From assembly GCA_032353305.1 (NCBI GenBank), contig JAUCNG010196640.1:1-12949 (forward strand): DNA of 12,949 nucleotides. The letters run 5' to 3'. A program made the translations under genes and the position numbers. Below are positions 7,384 through 12,949 of the stretch, one piece after another (within the stretch, counting starts at the first letter, position 1; each line of letters starts with the position of its first letter). The notes beneath the pieces were generated by a model, which saw nothing but the letters and a program-made list of their open reading frames with translations, was not told the DNA's origin and ran no database searches. The DNA comes from Cephalothrix spiralis. Taxonomy: Eukaryota > Nemertea > Palaeonemertea > Archinemertea > Cephalotrichidae.

Positions 7384-7487
7384 AAGATGACCTTGAGTCG
7401 TTTGCTCTTCCCCGTCTTGATTCAGGTCTTGAACGAGACGACGTGGACCATGATTCATATTTCCATGATGATGAATTCCTTGAATGA
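7384..7487 (+). CDS. Possible short terminal exon with an acidic tail (hypothetical)
   Basis: Starting with G at 7383, or after an acceptor AG at 7382-7383, 34 codons are open and end in TGA at 7485-7487. The peptide is strongly acidic and protein-like, including EDDLESFALPRLDSG and HDDEFLE, unlike the Lys/Asn/Phe/Ile-rich readings of random AT-rich DNA here. A TAA lies two codons before 7383 in frame, so the piece could only be a spliced 3' exon or a gene fragment. No poly(A) signal follows closely and no upstream exon is identified in the window. I do not recognise the family; it could be a remnant of a mobile-element protein, or chance. Confidence 0.2.
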
Positions 7488-7666
7488 TTGATTTCTAGAG
7501 TAACCTCTTTGATTAATGCAAACATAAACCCGAATCACACTTTGGTATATTGCAGCCGTCAAATATTTTTGCGATCATTTTATGTCGAAAGGCTATTGCA
7601 AATGCAAGATTCGAAGCATTAATCCGGTGCAATGGTAGCGCGTAGTGGCACCTTTTTCGAAGCACA

Positions 7667-7830
7667 GGATGGCTCGGTCAGTATAAATACGCCCAATACG
7701 GGGAGTGAGACTCTGTCAATCCCTTCGGGGTAAATCGTACTCTATTCGAGAACGGGGCATACAGGTTTGCTCTAGAGCAAGCAGATCGTCTGTGCGTATT
7801 TCGAGAAGTCCATCTGATAGCCGTTCTGTG
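7667..7830 (+). mobile_element. SINE-like copy, forward arm of an inverted pair
   Basis: It starts GGATGGCTCGGTCAG-TATAAATACG, which resembles a tRNA A-box region, followed by TCCCTTCGGGGTAA (7720-7733). It ends with a module GCTCTAGAGCAAGCAGATC ... TATTTCGAGAAGTC ... CATCTGATAG (7760-7822). The 5' part matches the reverse complement of 7985-8053, and the module matches 7871-7938 (inverted) and 11050-11120 and 11297-11375 (direct). The module therefore belongs to a repeat family with at least four copies here. Confidence 0.6.
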
Positions 7831-7862
7831 AAGTAAAATCAGAATGGACTTAAGTGATTCTT

Positions 7863-8053
7863 CTATATTGGGTGTCAGATGACTGGCTCAAATAGACACT
7901 TAATGGTCCGCTAACTAAGCATTTACCCTTAGGCCTGTAGACCCAGCCCGCACTCTAATATATTCTTTATATACCGATTAGCAGTGGGATTTTTACCCCG
8001 AAGGGAGGGACCGTGTTCCATTCCACGTATTTAACCTAACCGAGCCACCCAGG
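7863..8053 (-). mobile_element. SINE-like copy, reverse arm of the inverted pair
   Basis: On the minus strand it reads GGGTGGCTCGGTTAG-GTTAAATACG, then CCCTTCGGGGTAA (7993-8006 inverted), then ACAGGCC, GGGTAAATGC, GCGGACCATTAAGTGTC and CAGTCATCTGACACC (7938-7871). This is the order found in the forward arm. The two copies are tail to tail with about 30 bases between them, giving a palindromic unit of ~390 bp. Confidence 0.6.
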
Positions 8054-8102
8054 AAGCTATGCGCTGAGGAACTAGCTTAAGGTTCCACCCGATGGAAAGT
8101 GG

Positions 8103-8175
8103 TGACAAGACTGAGTCTCGATCCAGGGACCCCTGGGTCGCTGACCGAGTGCTCTGACCACTACACTACCAAGCC
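8103..8175 (-). mobile_element. tRNA-derived SINE head, minus strand
   Basis: The minus strand begins GGCTTGG and has an A-box TAGTGTAGTGG (8158-8168) matching the pol III consensus well, then GTCAGAGCACTCGG. A B-box-like GGATCGAGACTC (8113-8124) follows 33 bases after the A-box. The spacing is that of a tRNA, but the acceptor stem does not close, so it is not a working tRNA gene. The SINE body would run towards lower coordinates into the 7863-8053 copy, so the two may be one longer element. Confidence 0.6.
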
Positions 8176-9394
8176 ACATGCTCGTGTCAGGCTGTCAGCT
8201 CTCTCGGAGCTATATGCAAGCCTGCATGTGTACCGTATCGTTGACACTTCTATTCCAATTATGTCAAATGTGTTGAATATACGTGTACAGTCATAACAAA
8301 AAAAAATGTTCACTCCGAATCTCAAATCGGACGAAGATAGCCTTAGAGGCAAAATCTGGACGTCCACCAGAAATCCGGCTGGATCATTGCTGGGGCAAAT
8401 TTAGGCCTAGCACTAAGCGCATCAGTTCGTCAGAAACGGTTAGTTGGGTGGTCACAAACCTGAGGCTACTTGAGTCCAATTGCATCGGAGCTGATCGGAG
8501 TCACCTGATCGGAGTCTTACAAGAACGAAACTACTGGTACGATACCTTCTTAGGTAAAAAGCACCAGACCAGTAGACTCAGGATACCCAATGCACCCCAG
8601 ATGGCCATTTTCCATTTTTAAGACCCTGGGTTTTCTTTCTTGAAGTCTACATGTAAAAGATTCGGATTACCTCTTCATGTATATGGCATCCCTTAAAATC
8701 TACCAAGTTGGCCAGTCATGTACATTTGTACATGTATAAAATTATTAATAATTTGTGGTGTGCCTCAAGGTTCAGAACTTGGGTCGAATGATGTCTTTTA
8801 CTAAATGTTGACAAATTCAATATGCATAGCAGTTCAGTTCGTGCTATCATTATTACCAGACGCCATGGCTCACCAGACTTAGTAACATATTCAATCAAAG
8901 TTTAAATGACCCTCATCCAATTACTGAATGGGGGTGATCCTCATCAATTCCTAATGTAATGACTGCATCGCCATCACTTCTTAGTCACTGTGATATGAGA
9001 TGAGATCATATGATTGAGGTACCACATGTTATAACAGCAACAGGCCCTTATAAAGTTGGGACCGTGGTGACAAGTGGTTATAGTTGGACAATAATTGACC
9101 AGATTCCTATATAATTAAAGTGATGACCTAATATCAACATAACAACTTATAACTGTATTATATAAATATACAAATAAGTTTCTTGTTTTCTAGATAAATA
9201 ATTTATTACTCGACTTTCAAGGTTTGTTTTCATTTTACTGAAAGTAGTGCAGACCATTACACGTGGATTCCTATGTTGACAGAAAAAGGCGATATCACTA
9301 CGCCAAAGATAATATCCGAGTAGGATAACATTCAAACTATAACATCGCTGTTCATTCAAGTAATTTCGGGCAGGACTAGGACTCACTGCAGTAC
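8176..9394. other. Intergenic DNA with small duplications, no recognised gene
   Basis: An open forward frame at 8283-8621 (112 codons) has no recognisable motif and no ATG near its start, so I do not call it a gene. Small structures are a 14-bp tandem pair CTGATCGGAGTCAC/CTGATCGGAGTCTT (8491-8518) and a perfect hairpin CATGTACA-TT-TGTACATG (8717-8734). The right end (about 9327-9394) may be a decayed extension of the foldback element. Confidence 0.4.
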
Positions 9395-9660
9395 TCAAAT
9401 CTGTATAGTCTTTTCAGTTCTAAGTTGAGACCCCAATAAAAATGGTTGAGTGCTATATCGGTATTGTTTAACGATCTCTAACGCGTGTGGTTACTCTTTC
9501 AATAAAATGTATGATTAATTGACCGACAGCTGTTTTGTTTTATAGTAAAAATATATCATGTTATATTTTGTAAATCCTATATTTCGTGTGTTTTTTTTAA
9601 TTAAAAAAAGGCTTTAGATTCTCTGAATAGAACGAATTTGAATTATTTTTCTGCGATAAG

Positions 9661-9728
9661 TTTAACCGAAAATAATATTATCTGTCCGAATATCCTTTTC
9701 TACTGCAAATATATTATTTTCGGTTAAA
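9661..9728. repeat. Perfect 18-bp hairpin at the centre of the foldback element
   Basis: TTTAACCGAAAATAATAT (9661-9678) is the exact reverse complement of 9711-9728, with a 32-base loop. It may mark the ends of a smaller element nested in the foldback, or the original dyad centre. Confidence 0.85.
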
Positions 9729-9913
9729 TAACATGATACCTTTTTACTATAAAAAACAGCTGTCGATCAATTAATCATACATTTCAGAGATCAGAATGCG
9801 CTTTATTCAGAATTTTTTCTTCAAATACCCGAAATAGGATTTACAAAACATAACATGATACCTTTTTACTATAAAAACAGCCGTCGATCAATTAATCATA
9901 CATTTTAGAGATC
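9729..9913. repeat. Direct repeat (9729-9792 and 9851-9913) within the foldback
   Basis: About 63 bases from TAACATGATACCTTTTTACT through CAATTAATCATACATTT to AGAGATC occur twice, 122 bp apart, with about three differences. Both copies are inverted relative to 9503-9560, so the left arm can pair with either. Confidence 0.9.
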
Positions 9914-10056
9914 GTTAGCCCATACATGTACCGATAAAACACTCGACCATTTCTGATGAGGTATCAACTTAGAAATGAATATACTATAGTTTAATGTAGA
10001 TGACATTTAAACAGATTTGACCAAAAACAAACATCACTGTAACTTTATATGTTTAA

Positions 10057-10347
10057 TTGCACCACATCTTAGTCGTCACAAAACAAGTGTTTTCAGAATC
10101 AAATATCTTGTTTGTTAGATCCCTTATCAACGCCGTATCATCGGATCAAAGCGTTTGGTTTGTTTGCATAAGCGACAAAAGCTTCCCATATATTTTTCGA
10201 ACCAATGCTCAAAACCAGCCAGTTTTTATGAGAATAAACTACAACTTTGTGTTTGCTGAAGGAAGCCAAGAAGTAAATATAAGAACAGAGGTGAATAATA
10301 AGTTTTCTCAGAGAAATTCAAGCCACGTAAAATGGAGAAGCATTTGA
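10057..10347 (+). CDS. Weak candidate coding exon, hypothetical protein
   Basis: The frame is open for 96 codons from just after a TAA at 10054-10056 to TGA at 10345-10347, with no ATG near the start. A possible acceptor ATCTTAG ends at about 10072. The reading is more protein-like than its surroundings, with alternating hydrophobic residues and a Tyr/Phe/Asn-rich stretch such as PVFMRINYNFVFAEGSQEV. A donor-like AAG-GTATAG lies directly after the stop at 10349-10356, which is odd if the stop is real. I do not recognise the family. It overlaps the outermost, decayed flank of the foldback element and may be chance. Confidence 0.2.
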   Translation: MHHILVVTKQVFSESNILFVRSLINAVSSDQSVWFVCISDKSFPYIFRTNAQNQPVFMRINYNFVFAEGSQEVNIRTEVNNKFSQRNSSHVKWRSI

Positions 10348-10493
10348 AGGTATAGAATTCATACAGATAATGGTTATGCAGGGGGGTTGTACTCAAAGTT
10401 CAGACACAAGCGTACTAAAACTTAATTTTCAAAAAAAATTTGAAAAGACCAAACCACCCCTTAAATTATAGTTTTATTGGGGAATTTTTGCCG

Positions 10494-10803
10494 GACACCC
10501 ACCAAATATGAGTATGTACTCTAGACTTTTTCAGGATCTTTGTCAACACCCACCAATTTCATGCACGCGGTTGAAATTTTTTCAAATATTTTAATGCGGT
10601 TGAAATTTTTTTCAAGGTTTTTAGTGTGCCGGGAAGTTTTTACAAAATTTTCACTAGATTATAGAGTACGTTCTCAAACTTTTTTTCTATTTTTTGCTAG
10701 ACACCCACCAAATTTAAGTATGTACTCAAACTTTTTTTCTATTTTTTGTTTGACACCCACCAAGTTTTAGTATACGTCCTCTATCCTCGAATACACCCAA
10801 CCC
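10494..10803. repeat. Tandem ~52-bp repeat (GACACCCACCAA...)
   Basis: Units begin with ACACCCACCAA at about 10494, 10545, 10700 and 10752. Spacings of 51, 155 (three units) and 52 imply a ~52-bp period with two degraded middle units. Units 10700 and 10752 share the T-rich tail CAAACTTTTTTTCTATTTTT. The degraded middle has its own 29-bp duplication of GCGGTTGAAATTTTTT (10567 and 10596). The zone ends in a C/A-rich tract and C10 at 10837-10846. Confidence 0.8.
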
Positions 10804-10921
10804 ACCCCAGTCGGTGTCTGAAGTTTGTGTACAACACCCCCCCCCCGGTGCTCTTTGTACTGTATGGTATTTCTGGTTTGATCCACTTCTCTCACCAACT
10901 GATCTATACAGGCAGTCACCC

Positions 10922-11120
10922 AGTTGCGTAAATGCAAAATGCAATATTAAATTTCCTCGGCTTGGTGTGTATGATATACTTATCATAGAACCCTGGGGCT
11001 ATTCGAAAAAGAGTAGCCGCGAGGGCAGCTCCAAGGTCTTTATAAGACTTATAAGGGGAAATGCTCGGCAAGCGGACCATAGTGTCTATTCGAGAAGTCA
11101 TCTGATGACCTATATAGAAT
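10922..11120 (+). repeat. Direct duplication, unit 1
   Basis: It shares with unit 2 (11154-11376), in order, AGTTGCGTAAATGCAAAAT, GGTGTGTATGATA, CCCTGGGGCTATTCG, GAGTAGCCGCGAG, AAATGCTCGGCAAG, GGACCAT, GTGTCTATTCGAGAA and TCATCTGA. The offset grows from 232 to 255 bp and falls to 245 through indels. The last ~60 bp is the module also present at 7760-7822 and 7871-7938. No coding potential; the unit looks like a SINE or another small non-autonomous element. Confidence 0.85.
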
Positions 11121-11153
11121 AAGACGGAGGGCCGCTCGGTTAGCTCCAGACTG

Positions 11154-11376
11154 AGTTGCGTAAATGCAAAATCAAAAGCAATTGCGACCTATTCTGCACG
11201 GTGTGTATGATAGCGCTTCGTCTGTACATCATGCACAATAAATAACCCTGGGGCTATTCGATAAGAGTAGCCGCGAGACGGCTCCAATGTGCTTAATACA
11301 GGTAAATGCTCGGCAAGTGGACCATTGTGTCTATTCGAGAATTCATCTGACGCTCAGTATAGAAGAAGAAGGCAGT
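11154..11376 (+). repeat. Direct duplication, unit 2
   Basis: Second copy of the 10922-11120 unit, directly downstream with ~33 bases between. It carries extra sequence around 11215-11240 (CATGCACAATAAATAA) and ends CAGTATAGAAGAAGAAGG, close to the end of the inverted copy near 7865 (CCAATATAGAAG on the minus strand). The tandem arrangement suggests duplication in place rather than two insertions. Confidence 0.85.
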
Positions 11377-12000
11377 GATCAGCTTGTTGGCAAATTTAAG
11401 TGGCACGCTCCTGCCTTATTATATAGGCTACATTATCAATATGTTCAGTTTTTGATCACGACGACGATAATGATGATAAATAATATGATAATTATATTAT
11501 GATGATAATGCGGATAAAATAAACTAAAAACAAAGGGTAGTGCATCAAAACCGACAAAACAAAGAACAAGTAGTGTTGAACCTGATTTCAACTCAGATCT
11601 GAAATTCTAACACCAATTAACTTTAAGCCAACTAGAAGAAAGAAAATAAAGAAAAGAAGATTTCTATTTACTTGAACTTGATCAAAATATTCCCTGATCA
11701 AACTATCAAAGGTTGTCTTTATAAAGAACTAGTAGAACCTGGTAGAAGAACCCTTCTTGATATGATCAAGAGTGAAGTGGGGCAAACGTATGAATTCCAT
11801 GCACTTGAGGGATATTTTTCATAATTTACCCCCTTACGCTGTAAAAATATGCTTTCAACAAGTGCAAAAATACGCTATGTTTACATCATGAATTTTTTCT
11901 GTTAATGAATGATTTTTACCTTCAAGAAAAATACGTCTTTAGGTAGAGACGCAAATATGTTAAGACTTATATCTCAATTATGCTGATTATTTCATCACTT
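11377..12000. other. Intergenic DNA with a GAT-rich low-complexity tract
   Basis: 11458-11515 is an irregular GAT/AAT low-complexity run. A 30-codon open piece ending TAA near 11610 reads like a polar peptide but is too short to call. Nothing else is seen. Confidence 0.4.
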
Positions 12001-12056
12001 TGACCATATTTTCTCAATAAATGCAGTTTTAAATAAAAAAACTTAACATATGGTCA
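12001..12056. repeat. Inverted repeat TGACCATAT / ATATGGTCA
   Basis: Nine bases at 12001-12009 pair perfectly with 12048-12056. In addition ATATGTTAAG at 11955-11964 pairs with CTTAACATAT at 12042-12051, so the right arm can pair with two left partners. AATAAA occurs in the loop. No known class. Confidence 0.5.
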
Positions 12057-12339
12057 TAGATTAATTAATAACAACTGTAGATTTAACGAACAGCGAAACA
12101 AATCTATAAATGGTCTAGGATCTCTTGATTCATCACCACCAAGTGTATACATTTAAGCTATATTATATGTACGCTTGTCACCACATATAGATGGCGTAGT
12201 AAATGAGCCAATGGCATATTTACGCTATCAAACCAATTTCGTTATCGAGGACGACGTTCGTCATTGCAGTTACCCGAGACCGATAGATGTCAAAATGTGC
12301 CCAAGGTTTTCACTATAGAAAGTGCGTCATGGGGGAACG
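12057..12339. other. Intergenic DNA, nothing recognised
   Basis: No coding frame or repeat pairing is seen. If the tRNA-like sequence at 12340-12403 heads a SINE, its body runs into this stretch. Confidence 0.3.
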
Positions 12340-12403
12340 ATGAGACTCGAACCTGGGATCTCCGGATTTCCGGGCGTCCTAACCACAATACTAACGCGGC
12401 ACA
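12340..12403 (-). mobile_element. tRNA-derived sequence (SINE head or tRNA pseudogene), minus strand
   Basis: On the minus strand an A-box-like TTAGTATTGTGG (12383-12394) is followed 29 bases later by a near-perfect B-box GGTTCGAGTCTC (12342-12353). Between them CCCGGAAATCCGG stands where the anticodon arm should be, with the loop shortened to a palindrome. The acceptor stem does not close. It is a tRNA relic, most likely a SINE head. Confidence 0.6.
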
Positions 12404-12410
12404 CATATAT

Positions 12411-12427
12411 GTGATGTGATGTGATGT
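12411..12427. repeat. (GTGAT)3 pentanucleotide repeat
   Basis: GTGATGTGATGTGATGT, a short simple repeat beside the tRNA-like head. Confidence 0.85.
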
Positions 12428-12680
12428 CAAAGACTTGGTATATATATCGGTAACAATCCGACAAAATCAGCTTCGTTACGTTAGTCAAGAATATTTACCT
12501 AATTCGTCAAAACAATCACGTAATATTCGCAGTTTTTCCCACTTAATGGTCTTCACTTAACACGTTCCTTAATCTACTACGTGACAGATCATCAGTTTAT
12601 GGTACAAATGCTAAATATTCACAGATAACTCTCATCTTCAGACTCGTTTAAATCATTATTAAAATATAGATCCATAAATG
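12428..12680. other. Intergenic DNA, nothing recognised
   Basis: No coding frame or repeat is evident. The right edge may hold a weak outward extension of dispersed repeat copy 2. Confidence 0.3.
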
Positions 12681-12872
12681 TGGCGCTATTTTACGACGAG
12701 CATGAAAACTAAGCCCTGACGTCACATTCTTGGAATGATGTCCAAATGGTCATTCACTTACGCAGAGCTTTTATTTTGAGATTGAATTCTCTAATAAATA
12801 GCTCTGCTCCGGTTTGAAAATTTATTTGCTGATTGGCGAATCACAGCATAGTCTAGTTTACAATTTAACAAG
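12681..12872 (+). repeat. Dispersed ~200-bp repeat, copy 2
   Basis: Matches the reverse complement of 6954-7154; see that entry. This copy holds a full CRE, TGACGTCA (12717-12724), not present in copy 1, and an internal hairpin GCAGAGCTTTTATT (12762-12775) with AATAAATAGCTCTGC (12793-12807). It stops sharply after TTTACAATTTAACAAG, the same breakpoint as copy 1, which is probably the true end of the element. Confidence 0.75.
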
Positions 12873-12936
12873 CATCCTCGTTCCCATGGTATTATATCAT
12901 ATTTCATCCTCGTTCCCATGGTATTATATCATATTT
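12873..12936. repeat. Perfect 32-bp tandem duplication
   Basis: Two identical 32-bp units start CATCCTCGTTCCCATGG at 12873 and 12905. The second is followed by CATAATACCCTGG, and GGTATTAT of unit 2 pairs with ATAATACC (12939-12946). It abuts the end of dispersed repeat copy 2. Identity of 32/32 indicates a very recent duplication or an assembly effect near the window edge. Confidence 0.9.
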
Positions 12937-12949
12937 CATAATACCCTGG

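Larger units (their letters stand above)
9395..10020. mobile_element. Foldback-type repeat with ~190-bp inverted arms
   Basis: The left arm (9395-9586) matches the reverse complement of the right arm (9828-10020). Shared words, in order, are TCAAATCTG, TTCTAAGTTGA, ATCGGTA, AACGATCTCTA, AAATGTATGATTAATTGA, TATAGTAAAAA, ATCATGTTAT and TTTTGTAAATCCTAT. The left arm has a ~24-bp extra block (9481-9504) and the right arm a ~22-bp extra block (about 9990-10011). The centre contains a third, inner copy of the arm sequence and an 18-bp perfect hairpin. No transposase frame or clear target duplication is seen. It could be a foldback or MITE-like transposon, or an inverted duplication. Confidence 0.75.

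Noticed and set aside
8283-8621. 112-codon forward frame
   Set aside because: No ATG near the start, no motif, and a 14-bp tandem duplication inside; probably chance.
10726-11122. Four overlapping frames on both strands around 10726-11122
   Set aside because: They cross the 52-bp tandem repeat, a C10 tract and the duplicated non-coding unit; open frames on both strands are low-complexity artefacts.
10922-11376. Long terminal repeats of a small retrotransposon
   Set aside because: The two units are direct and similar but lie only ~33 bp apart, lack TG...CA ends, and enclose no primer-binding site or coding sequence.
1-12949. CRISPR array, operon or prokaryotic promoter
   Set aside because: The tandem repeats here lack uniform unique spacers, and the splice acceptor, SINE heads and very low coding density indicate an animal nuclear genome.

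Overview
The window looks like nuclear DNA of an invertebrate animal, most likely a marine one. It is AT-rich and mostly non-coding. It has one clear protein-coding exon with an intron acceptor, several degenerate tRNA-like sequences with pol III A and B boxes (SINE heads), a MITE-like element, simple repeats and many palindromes. Nothing suggests bacterial gene organisation. The phylum cannot be fixed from the sequence; the KLC/NPHP3-type TPR array, the tRNA-derived SINE pieces and the frequent ACATGT words would suit an echinoderm, hemichordate, cephalochordate, mollusc or brachiopod.

Layout. 1-958 is intron or 5' flank, with a C14 tract, hairpins and a decayed ~16-bp minisatellite. 959-2271 (+) is the 3'-terminal coding exon of a tetratricopeptide-repeat protein: ten TPR motifs, nine of them in an exact 44-codon (132-bp) register, ending in TAA. 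2272-3295 is 3' flank with a candidate poly(A) signal and a 20-bp palindrome centred on TGACGTCA. 3299-3556 is a 258-bp non-autonomous element with terminal inverted repeats flanked by TTA, like a PIF/Harbinger MITE. 3560-6840 is mainly featureless AT-rich DNA with hairpins, a TGTGGAC-rich repeat pair and an (AT)9 tract. 6841-8175 is a nest of short repeats: two tRNA-like heads, one copy of a ~200-bp dispersed repeat and a pair of SINE-like copies in opposite orientation. 9395-10020 is a foldback element with ~190-bp arms and a third copy of part of the arm. 10494-10803 is a ~52-bp tandem repeat. 10922-11376 is a direct duplication whose 3' module recurs at 7760-7938. 12340-12949 holds another tRNA-like head, the second copy of the dispersed repeat in inverted orientation, and a perfect 32-bp tandem duplication.

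Only the TPR exon is a confident gene. Two other stretches (7384-7487 and 10057-10347) read somewhat like exons and are listed at low confidence. The most interesting signal is in the TPR array. The repeats are nearly identical, including at third codon positions, yet vary at motif positions 2, 5, 9, 12 and 13. These are the helix-A positions known to face ligand in TPR proteins. This suggests a recently expanded array with a diversifying binding surface. The second most interesting signal is the dense set of unclassified inverted and foldback repeats, which look like several small non-autonomous element families.
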